20,152 nt of DNA from the NCBI GenBank assembly GCA_046757965.1, contig JBHHZI010000051.1:1-20152 (forward strand), given 5' to 3'. Within the stretch, counting starts at the first letter, position 1, and each line of letters starts with the position of its first letter. This document shows, piece after piece, positions 14,440 through 20,152 of the stretch. A program made the translations under genes and the position numbers. Origin of the DNA: JBHHZI01 sp046757965. GTDB lineage: Bacteria > Acidobacteriota > Polarisedimenticolia > SMYD01. Below the pieces are notes generated by a model. That model did not search any database. It was not told the DNA's origin and was given only the letters and a program-made list of their open reading frames with translations.

Positions 14440-15663
14440 TCATCGATCGACCTCGCCCATCACCGGATCGAGACTGGCGATGATCGCCACCACATCGGAC
14501 ACCATGCCGCCGATGCAGATTGTCTCGAGAGCCTGGAGATTGATGAACGACGGACTGCGAATGTGCAACCGGTAGGCTGTCTTGCCGCCGTCGCTCTGGA
14601 TGTAGAAGCCGAGTTCGCCCTTGGGCGCCTCGACCGCGTGATAGACCTCGCCGACCGGCGGGCTCATACCCTCGGCCACGATCATGAAGTGATGAATCAG
14701 CTCGTCCATGCGGGTGAGCACATCGCGCTTCACCGGGGGCACCACCTTGGGATGGTCCGCCCAGATGGGCCCGGGTTGCAGCCGCGAGACCGCCTGCTCG
14801 AGGATGCGCAGGGACTGGCGCATCTCCTCGATGCGAACCATGTAGCGGGCGTAGACGTCGCCATCATCGGCGTAGGGCACCTCGAAATCGAACGCCTCGT
14901 AGCCGCTGTACGGCTCGTCCTTGCGCAGATCGTGAGGCACGCCGGACGCCCGCAGACTCGGGCCGGTCAGGCCAAGGCCGATCGCCTGCTCCTTCGTGAT
15001 GATGCCCACTCCCCGGGTGCGATCGACCCAGATGCGATTGCGCGTCAGGAGCCGCTCGAACTCGTCCACCTTGGGCAGAAAGGCCGCCATCCAGTCGGCG
15101 AGTTGCGGCGTAAACGAGTCCGGAAGATCCCGGCTGAGCCCTCCGACCCGCGTGTAGGATGTCGTCAGCCGGGTGCCGGTCATCATCTCGATGAGATCGT
15201 AGAGCGTCTCGCGCTCCCGGAAGGTGTGAAAGAAGACGGTGACCGCGCCCAGGTCGATGGCGTGGGTGCCGAGCCAGAGGAGATGAGCGGAGATCCGCGC
15301 GATCTCGCAGGCGATGACCCGCAGCAGACGGCAGCGAGGCGGCACCTCGATGTCCATCAACTTCTCCACGGCGAGGATGTAGCCCACGTTCGACGACAGC
15401 GGGGCCAGGTAGTCGAGGCGATCGGTGTAGGGGATGAACTGCAGATAGGTCTTGTTCTCGCCGATCTTCTCCACGCCCCGGTGCAGATAGCCCAGGTGAG
15501 GCGTGCAGCGGGTCACCACCTCGCCGTCGAGGGTCAGGACCAGCCTCAGCACACCGTGAGTCGCGGGGTGCTGCGGCCCCATGTTGATCTCGAACGTCTC
15601 GCCGGCGAGATGATCCGGGGGCGCCGGATGAGTCAACACGACCTGTTCCGGAGCCGCCACCAT
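14440..15663 (-). CDS. nuoD: NADH-quinone oxidoreductase subunit D (49-kDa)
   Basis: Quinone-binding subunit, homologous to the [NiFe]-hydrogenase large subunit. 407 residues. The quinone-site loop INMGPQHPATHGVLRL (near residue 25) carries the conserved histidines; HLGYLHRGVEKI, YTDRLDYL, GTHAIDLGA and ESYSRVGGL-like TSYTRVGGLSRDLP follow, and the C-terminus SPSFINLQALE and SLDPVMGEVDR is intact. The hydrogenase Ni cysteines are absent, as in all NuoD. ATG 15663 overlaps the nuoC stop by one base; the longer upstream frame lies over nuoC and is not NuoD-like. It is a separate gene, not fused to nuoC. Confidence 0.96.
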   Translation of the reverse strand: MVAAPEQVVLTHPAPPDHLAGETFEINMGPQHPATHGVLRLVLTLDGEVVTRCTPHLGYLHRGVEKIGENKTYLQFIPYTDRLDYLAPLSSNVGYILAVEKLMDIEVPPRCRLLRVIACEIARISAHLLWLGTHAIDLGAVTVFFHTFRERETLYDLIEMMTGTRLTTSYTRVGGLSRDLPDSFTPQLADWMAAFLPKVDEFERLLTRNRIWVDRTRGVGIITKEQAIGLGLTGPSLRASGVPHDLRKDEPYSGYEAFDFEVPYADDGDVYARYMVRIEEMRQSLRILEQAVSRLQPGPIWADHPKVVPPVKRDVLTRMDELIHHFMIVAEGMSPPVGEVYHAVEAPKGELGFYIQSDGGKTAYRLHIRSPSFINLQALETICIGGMVSDVVAIIASLDPVMGEVDR

Positions 15664-16220
15664 CAGCCCTTCAGGGGAAAGTCCTTGTGCAGCGGATGGC
15701 CGTCGAAGTCGTCGGGAAGAAGAATGCGACGCAGGTCGGGATGCCCTGAAAACGGAATGCCGACCAGATCGAACGCTTCCCGCTCGAGCCAGTTCGCGCC
15801 GGGCCACAGGCCGGTCAGGGAAGGCATCTCCTCGCCGGGGGCCAGCCCCACCTTCAGCCTCACGCGCTCGTTGAGAGACAGCGAGTGCAGATGGATGACG
15901 ACCTCGTAGGCGTGATCCCGGTCCGGAGTGTGCACGCCACACAGGTCGCTGAGCTGCTCCATCGCCTCCTCGTCCCGGAGAAACCGGCAGACCTCGAGGA
16001 TCGCCTTCGCGGTCACCCAGGCGGTCTCATCGGCGCGAAACACCGGCAACAGCGGAGTCACCGCATCGCCGAAGCGGCTCACCAGCCGCGCGAGACGCGG
16101 AGGCAGGTCGCCGGAAGTCTGATCCAGCCGGCGCCAGGGGGCCGGTCGCGGACCGGGCCGATCCTCCGGCACCGGTCGAACGCCGGCAGACGGCGTCATC
16201 TTGAGCCAGTGAATCAGCAT
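15663..16220 (-). CDS. nuoC: NADH-quinone oxidoreductase subunit C (30-kDa)
   Basis: Peripheral-arm subunit that braces NuoD and NuoB. About 185 residues from ATG 16220. The N-terminal domain includes AILEVCRFLRDEEAMEQLSDLCGVHTPDR and the C-terminal signature is WLEREAFDLVGIPFSGHPDLRRILLPDDFDGHPLHKDFP. The start is uncertain: GTG 16286 would begin 21 bases after nuoA but adds a residue run unlike NuoC, and the ATG has a weak ribosome site. In the usual order nuoB lies between A and C; at most 87 bases are available here, so it is absent. Confidence 0.92.
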   Translation of the reverse strand: MLIHWLKMTPSAGVRPVPEDRPGPRPAPWRRLDQTSGDLPPRLARLVSRFGDAVTPLLPVFRADETAWVTAKAILEVCRFLRDEEAMEQLSDLCGVHTPDRDHAYEVVIHLHSLSLNERVRLKVGLAPGEEMPSLTGLWPGANWLEREAFDLVGIPFSGHPDLRRILLPDDFDGHPLHKDFPLKG

Positions 16221-16307
16221 GCCCGACACCCGGCCCGGCTCACGGCCGGTGAGCAATGGCCGGCACCCGGCGAGCCCGGGCCGCACCGCGGCCGATGAAG
16301 GGACACG

Positions 16308-16733
16308 TCATGCACCGGAATCATCCCCGGGCGGGGACGGACCGCTCACTGCCCGGCGCGGCGGCGCCCAGTCCAGCGCCCCCTGGCTCCAGATGTAGAT
16401 GAAGCCCACCGTCAGGAGGCCAAGAAACAGACCGGCCACCGCGAATCCGGCCCAGCCGAGCGCCCGGTACGAGACGGCCCAGGGGTAGAGAAAGGCCACC
16501 TCGAGGTCGAACAGGATGAACAGCATGCCGACCAGGTAGAAATGGATGGTGAGGCGGCGGTGCCGGGTGTCCGCCTCCGGGACGCCGCACTCGTACGCCG
16601 ACAGGTCGACCTCCGGTTCGCGGCGGCGGCGGCGCCCGAACAGCGTCGACAGGATCACCAGGCTGGCGGCCAGTCCGACGGCAAACACCAGGAAGATGAA
16701 GAACGGATAGTAGGAGAGCAGCGTGCTGTTCAT
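16308..16733 (-). CDS. nuoA: NADH-quinone oxidoreductase subunit A
   Basis: Three-helix membrane subunit at the junction of the two arms of complex I. 141 residues from ATG 16733. The motif SAYECGVPE (about 50) is the conserved cysteine loop, and HFYLVGMLFILFDLEVAFLYPWAV is the second transmembrane helix with the usual acidic residues. The C-terminal tail is Pro/Ser/Asp-rich. The upstream part of the frame (to 16808) crosses the promoter and the palindrome and is not coding. It is the first gene of the operon. Confidence 0.95.
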   Translation of the reverse strand: MNSTLLSYYPFFIFLVFAVGLAASLVILSTLFGRRRRREPEVDLSAYECGVPEADTRHRRLTIHFYLVGMLFILFDLEVAFLYPWAVSYRALGWAGFAVAGLFLGLLTVGFIYIWSQGALDWAPPRRAVSGPSPPGDDSGA

Positions 16734-16767
16734 GGTGGCTCGACGCGCCGAACCCGTCCCAGCCGGT

Positions 16768-16785
16768 TTGTGCAAAATTGCACAG
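16768..16785. promoter_or_regulatory. Rex-type operator palindrome upstream of nuoA
   Basis: TTGTGCAAAATTGCACAG: the core TGTGCAA-AA-TTGCACA (16769-16784) is a perfect 7-bp inverted repeat with a 2-base centre. It fits the known Rex consensus TTGTGAA-N4-TTCACAA, with TTGTG and CACA kept and C for A next to each arm. It lies about 8 bases downstream of the predicted transcription start and 34 bases before the nuoA ATG, so binding would block the start of transcription. Confidence 0.7.
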
Positions 16786-16799
16786 AAGACGGTCGATGA

Positions 16800-16827
16800 A
16801 GTTAACACGCCCGCCGGTACCCGTCAA
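16800..16827 (-). promoter_or_regulatory. Predicted promoter of the nuo operon
   Basis: On the minus strand TTGACG (16827-16822) and TTAACT (16805-16800) are separated by 16 bases. The -35 is one base from consensus and the -10 is weak. It lies between the upstream terminator and nuoA and would start transcription near 16793, just before the Rex-type palindrome. Confidence 0.5.
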
Positions 16828-16837
16828 GCAGGTCGGA

Positions 16838-16859
16838 TTCGTGCAAGTTGTTGCATGAA
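16838..16859. repeat. Second, imperfect palindrome upstream of the nuo promoter
   Basis: TTCGTGCAA (16838-16846) and TTGCATGAA (16851-16859) pair at 8 of 9 positions around a 4-base centre. Its half-sites share TGCAA/TTGCA with the operator at 16768-16785. It lies about 10 bases upstream of the predicted -35 and directly next to the T-tract of the upstream terminator. Confidence 0.45.
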
Positions 16860-16883
16860 AAAGGGGTTCCGCGATGGAACCCC
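16858..16883 (-). terminator. Intrinsic terminator of the ExbD-TonB-TPR operon
   Basis: On the minus strand GGGGTTCC (16883-16876), a 5-base loop, GGAACCCC (16870-16863) and then TTTTT. The 8-bp perfect stem with a T-run starts 30 bases past the stop of the TPR gene, and the nuo promoter begins right after it. Confidence 0.9.
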
Positions 16884-16913
16884 GATTGCGTCTGGGCCGG
16901 ATCCGTGGCCGTC

Positions 16914-18176
16914 TCAGTTGTCGTCGGTCTTCTTCTTGTACTGCTCGAGAGCTTTCTGCTGCTTCTCGAATTCCGCCTGCTCCTTCTCGTGCTCGGCGCG
17001 CTCTCGTTCCAGTTCGGCCATCTGCTCCGCATTGTAGGCCTCGGTGGCTGCGTTCTCCACGGCGATCTCGATGTTCTTCTTCACCAGATCGATCTTCTCC
17101 GCGATGACCGGCGAGGCCTTCAACTCGTACGACTTCTCGTAGGTCGCCAGGGCTTCATCCCGCCGGCCCAGGTTGCTGTACGACAGACCGAGCAGATTGA
17201 GGACCAGCGTACTCTGCGGGTCGCACTTCCTGGCCTCCTCGAGGATTTGCGCCGCCGGCTCGAACTGCTTCAGGTTGACGTACGCCTGCCCCATGTTCGC
17301 CCGCGCCGGACAGTAATCGGGCTTCGCCTTCAGCACCTGCTTGAACGTCGTCACGGCGTGGGCGGCATCGCCCTTGCCGAGCTGGGCACGGCCGAGAAGG
17401 TTCAGCGCATCGAACCCGGGCCGGGCGGCATTGGCTGCCTGCGCCGCGACAGCGGCTTGCTTGTAGTTCGCCGCCTTGACCTCGCGGTCCCGGGTGATGA
17501 GCGCTGCGTTGAGCAGGGCGCGGGCCAGGTAGAGCTGCGTGTCATAGTCGTCTGGTTTCTTCTCCGCCGCCTTCGCCAGGTGCTCGGCCGCCGCCGCATA
17601 GTCCTCGGTGCCGGTCAGCGCCATGCCCAGGCGTTGCTCGGCGGTGAACTCCCCCGGCTGGATGGCCACGGCCTCCTTCAGGTCGTCCGCGGAGCGCGCG
17701 TACTGCTTCAGCGACAGGTACGACAGTCCGCGCTCGAGGTGCAGGTAGTACTTGTTCTGCTTGTCGGCGGCGTACTGTTCCGCGTTGTTGAGGGTGGCCA
17801 CCGCCTTGGCATACTGCCGCTGTGTCCGGTAGACCGCGGCCAGGCCGTACTGATACTCGAATTTTTCCGGTTTCAGCTCGGTGGCCTGCTTGAAGCTGTC
17901 GATGGCCTCGTCGTACTTGCCCTCGCGGAGGGCCACCTGGCCGATGGCATACCAGCCGAAGTCATAGTTGGGCGCCGCATCGAGCACGGACTGGAAGGCC
18001 GCCCGCGCATCGGCGAGCTTGCCCTGCTGCAACGCCTGCCACCCTGTTTGCACGGTGGCCTGAAGATCCTGGGCGCGGGTGGCTCCGCCGGCCACCAGGC
18101 ACAGCAGCACCCCGACCGCAAGCACCTGCCACCTTCTGTATCCGGGCCTCTTCACCGACTTGGCTCCTCGTCTCAT
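16914..18176 (-). CDS. Exported TPR-repeat protein with C-terminal coiled coil
   Basis: 420 residues. The N-terminus is a signal peptide: basic to residue 15, hydrophobic WQVLAVGVLLCLVAGGA, with likely cleavage after A35 (TRA before QD). About eight to nine tetratricopeptide repeats follow (roughly residues 40-350), for example GKYDEAIDSFKQATELKP and NLGRRDEALATYEKSYELK. The last 60 residues are a Glu/Lys/Gln-rich coiled coil, ending YKKKTDDN. TPRs bind proteins, so a periplasmic scaffold is the likely role; no enzyme motif is seen. ATG 18176 has AGGGG 8 bases upstream; the frame extends to 18479 but reads as non-coding there. It is the last gene of the operon containing ExbD and TonB, and probably serves the same envelope machine. 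Confidence 0.85.
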   Translation of the reverse strand: MRRGAKSVKRPGYRRWQVLAVGVLLCLVAGGATRAQDLQATVQTGWQALQQGKLADARAAFQSVLDAAPNYDFGWYAIGQVALREGKYDEAIDSFKQATELKPEKFEYQYGLAAVYRTQRQYAKAVATLNNAEQYAADKQNKYYLHLERGLSYLSLKQYARSADDLKEAVAIQPGEFTAEQRLGMALTGTEDYAAAAEHLAKAAEKKPDDYDTQLYLARALLNAALITRDREVKAANYKQAAVAAQAANAARPGFDALNLLGRAQLGKGDAAHAVTTFKQVLKAKPDYCPARANMGQAYVNLKQFEPAAQILEEARKCDPQSTLVLNLLGLSYSNLGRRDEALATYEKSYELKASPVIAEKIDLVKKNIEIAVENAATEAYNAEQMAELERERAEHEKEQAEFEKQQKALEQYKKKTDDN

Positions 18177-18479
18177 CGATTCATCCCCTGCAGATCTCCA
18201 CGATTCATCCGTCGCACCCGCCTCCGGCTGGCTGCTGTGTCTATCTCGCCACACTCTGTCAACACCCGCCGGAGCGCCCTGCTTCCCGGCCAGCACCTTG
18301 ACGGGCGAGTCAACCGGCGCGGGGAGCGGCCTCGGGTCGTTCTTCCCTCTATTCGACCAGATCCCCGGGCTTCTGAAGGGCGCCAACCGGGGCCGGTGCG
18401 GGGCGCTCCCCGCACGCGACGACCCCCGAGCTCGTCGTATGGCGCCATGCCATCGCCCGGGCGACCTGATGGCCCCCAC
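18177..18479 (-). other. 303-base spacer between tonB and the TPR gene
   Basis: No credible gene. It holds a 7-bp perfect hairpin, TGCGGGG-AGCG-CCCCGCA, without a T-tract, about 70 bases past the tonB stop, and a consensus TTGACA on the minus strand (18262-18257). The nearest -10-like hexamer, TAGACA (18243-18238), is only 13 bases away, so a promoter for the TPR gene is possible but not shown. Confidence 0.4.
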
Positions 18480-19220
18480 TCACTGGATGGTGAAGGTCAC
18501 CACGATGTTGAACAGCACATCGACCGCGCGATTGTTCTGCTCCCCCGGCTTGTAGCGCCATTGTTTCACCGCGTCGATCGCTGACTCCTCGAAGCCCAGA
18601 TCGGGCGCGTTGGTCGAGAGGACGGAGATATCACCCACCGTTCCATCGGAAAGAATGATCGCCTGCAGGAACACCTTGCCCTGGATGCCCGCCTTGCGGG
18701 CCAGCTCCGGATAGCCAGGTTCGACATACACGGTGCGCGTCGGGTTGCTCACGCCGGCCACACCGGCGATGAGCGGCCCGGTGTTGCCGACCGGGGGCAG
18801 ATCCGGAATGCCGATCAAGGCCACCGCGTCCGGCGGCAACGGTTCGGGTTCCGGCTCGGGCTCCGGTTCCTTGATCGGTTCCGGCTCGTCAGGCGTGGGG
18901 TCGGGGATCGGGATCTTCCTGGTCTTGAGCTTGCGCTCCTTGATCGGCTTGGGCGGTTCCTTCTTCTTCGGCGGTGGGGGTCGCCACTTCTTCACGTACA
19001 CGATCTTGGCCGGCGCGACCGCGTGGGTGCGCGACTTGAACTCCGGGAAGGTCACCCAGAGGATCAGCGCGTGGACCAGGACAGCGAGCAGGATGGCGAT
19101 CTGGGTGGGCCGCCGGTCCGCGATGGACCCCTCGAAGTACTCGCTGTACATCTCCGTCTCGGCAGCGAGCAACTCCTCGAGTTCCTCGGGAGTCAGTTCT
19201 TCGATCTCCGTCGGGTCCAT
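18480..19220 (-). CDS. tonB: TonB family energy transducer
   Basis: Carries proton-motive energy from an ExbB/ExbD motor to outer-membrane partners. 246 residues: an acidic cytoplasmic N-terminus (1-35, rich in Glu), one transmembrane helix (about 41-58, IAILLAVLVHALILWVTF), a Pro/Lys/Glu-rich periplasmic linker including a KEPEPEPEPEP run (about 75-135), and a C-terminal TonB domain with VEPGYPELARKAGIQGKVFL, LSDGTVGDI and AIDAVKQWRYKPG. The 40-residue acidic extension before the membrane helix is longer than in classical TonB, which starts almost at the helix. The ATG follows the TAG of the preceding exbD directly, with GAGG about 8 bases upstream. Confidence 0.93.
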   Translation of the reverse strand: MDPTEIEELTPEELEELLAAETEMYSEYFEGSIADRRPTQIAILLAVLVHALILWVTFPEFKSRTHAVAPAKIVYVKKWRPPPPKKKEPPKPIKERKLKTRKIPIPDPTPDEPEPIKEPEPEPEPEPLPPDAVALIGIPDLPPVGNTGPLIAGVAGVSNPTRTVYVEPGYPELARKAGIQGKVFLQAIILSDGTVGDISVLSTNAPDLGFEESAIDAVKQWRYKPGEQNNRAVDVLFNIVVTFTIQ

Positions 19221-19688
19221 CTATTCCGCCTCGAACGGGTTGTAGCCGAACACCTGTGTGTACTCGTCGATCTCCTTCTGCGTCGGGATCGCGATGTTGC
19301 GCACCTTCATCCCGATCTTCTTCTCTCCCTGGTTGAGCACGTCATAGACCGCCATCATGTTGGCGTAGACCGCGTCGGGGTCGGTGTAGAGAATGACCGG
19401 CTTGTCGGGCCAGCGCTCGAGCTTCGGCTGCAGATACGGCAGGATCTGGTCGAGCTCCATCGGTTGCCGGTCGACGGAGACCGCACCGCCGGGGTGCACC
19501 TTGATGAAGACGCCCTCGATGTCCTCGGACTGCAACTGCTCGTCTTCCTGCTTGGGCAGCTTGAAATCGAGCCCCTTGGTGGCCGAGAACACGGTCGTCA
19601 CCATGAAGAAGACGATGAGCAGAAAGGCGATATCCGCCATCGATGCCGTCGGAATCTCGATGTCGTCTCTTTTCTTTCCGAGCTTCAT
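19221..19688 (-). CDS. exbD: ExbD-family biopolymer transport protein (first copy)
   Basis: Proton-channel subunit paired with ExbB; one N-terminal membrane helix and a periplasmic domain. 155 residues. IPTASMADIAFLLIVFFMVTT (about 12-33) carries the family's essential membrane aspartate, D19. The periplasmic part shows the ExbD pattern of a strand with VDRQPMELDQILPYL and PVILYTDPDAVYANMMAVYDVL. The C-terminal stretch after KVRNIAIPTQKEIDEYTQVF is longer than usual. It lies 37 bases after the second copy and abuts tonB. It could be called TolR by family, but the tonB neighbour favours ExbD. Confidence 0.92.
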   Translation of the reverse strand: MKLGKKRDDIEIPTASMADIAFLLIVFFMVTTVFSATKGLDFKLPKQEDEQLQSEDIEGVFIKVHPGGAVSVDRQPMELDQILPYLQPKLERWPDKPVILYTDPDAVYANMMAVYDVLNQGEKKIGMKVRNIAIPTQKEIDEYTQVFGYNPFEAE

Positions 19689-19725
19689 CGACCGGGCATC
19701 CGCTGTCTCACCTGTCGCGAGATCA

Positions 19726-20152
19726 TCACGAGTTGCTGACCGTCTTCTGTTCGCTCATCAGGATCAGGTTGAGCGCGCCGGCCCGTCTCATGGTGTCGAG
19801 AATCTCGTCCACGAGCCGGTACTTGATGTCCTTGTCGATCTTGATGACGAATGGGTGCTCGGCGCTTGCCGCGGTGACGTTGACGACCTCGGCATACAGC
19901 CCCTCCGTCCCGGTCACGATCTGCGAGGTGTCCTTGCCCGCCGAGAACTTGTAGACCAGTTTCTTCCCCCCGTCGCCCGAGATGATGTTGGCCAGGACGA
20001 CGAACGCCGCCCCGCGTGGAATCTCCGACGAGCGTTCCCAGGTGAGCGGGAGATTGACCGACGTCTTGTCCACCTGAAACACGGTGGTGACCATGAAGAA
20101 GACGATGAGCAGGAAGGCGATGTCCGCCATCGACGCCGTCGGGATGTAAGCC
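19726..20152 (-). CDS. exbD: ExbD-family biopolymer transport protein (second copy, 5' end beyond window)
   Basis: The visible part is 142 codons, starting in frame with AYIPTASMADIAFLLIVFFMV, so only about 10-20 N-terminal residues lie beyond the right edge. The internal ATG at 20130 (the M of MADIAF) is not the start, because the conserved IPTAS lies upstream of it. The membrane aspartate is present. The periplasmic domain shows EHPFVIKIDKDIKYRLVDEILDTMRRAGALNLILMSE, the canonical ExbD C-terminal half. It differs clearly from its neighbour outside the membrane helix, so the two are diverged paralogues, not a recent duplication. An exbB gene probably lies further upstream. Confidence 0.92.
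   Translation of the reverse strand, partial: AYIPTASMADIAFLLIVFFMVTTVFQVDKTSVNLPLTWERSSEIPRGAAFVVLANIISGDGGKKLVYKFSAGKDTSQIVTGTEGLYAEVVNVTAASAEHPFVIKIDKDIKYRLVDEILDTMRRAGALNLILMSEQKTVSNS

Noticed and set aside
16308..16808. Longer nuoA starting upstream at 16808
   Set aside because: The extra 25 codons cross the Rex-type palindrome and promoter region and are not NuoA-like; ATG 16733 gives the standard N-terminus.
18238..18262. TTGACA/TAGACA promoter for the TPR gene
   Set aside because: The -35 is perfect but the spacer is 13 bases, too short for a standard sigma-70 promoter; mentioned only in the spacer entry.
1..20152. CRISPR array, insertion sequence or tRNA genes
   Set aside because: No regularly spaced repeats, no transposase-like frame with flanking inverted repeats, and no tRNA cloverleaf other than the tRNA-like part of tmRNA were seen by eye.

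Overview
The window is high-GC bacterial DNA with tightly packed genes. It carries a one-piece tmRNA, complex I genes, an ExbD/ExbD/TonB module (so a Gram-negative-type envelope), a Rex redox sensor and a long cyanobacterial/plastid-style IspH. This mix suggests a deep-branching Gram-negative lineage, and Acidobacteriota is my best guess. The lineage call is inference from gene style and order; there is no rRNA or other marker here to fix it.

Layout from left to right. Positions 1-112 hold an N-terminally missing fragment of a DUF4143-type ATPase gene (minus strand, running off the left edge), with short direct and inverted repeats around it. Positions 214-566 are ssrA (tmRNA, minus strand, tag ANDNVALAA) with an extended -10 promoter. 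gdhA (620-1936) and rex (1946-2629) form a minus-strand pair. A roughly 300-base divergent spacer with a 12-bp inverted repeat leads to ispH (2930-4126, plus) and an unrecognised exported protein (4155-4913, plus). The centre, 16733 down to 4965 on the minus strand, is one long operon in the order nuoA, C, D, E, F, G, H, J, K, L, N, then a PTS EIIA-Ntr-like gene. To its right come a TPR/coiled-coil exported protein, TonB and two ExbD genes, also on the minus strand. This second operon enters from beyond the right edge and ends in a clear intrinsic terminator at 16858-16883.

Two observations stand out. First, the nuo operon has no nuoB, nuoI or nuoM. The junctions where they would normally sit are only tens of bases long, so these genes must be elsewhere or absent. 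B and I carry clusters N2 and N6a/N6b, the only electron path to quinone, so the encoded set cannot work as ordinary complex I by itself. Second, between the predicted nuoA promoter and the nuoA start there is a near-perfect Rex-type palindrome (TTGTG, 8 bases, CACAG), and rex itself lies in the same window next to gdhA. This supports a redox circuit in which Rex senses NADH/NAD+ and controls the NADH-oxidising operon.

Most remaining long reading frames, including very long plus-strand ones opposite the nuo genes, are GC-driven shadows and are not annotated.
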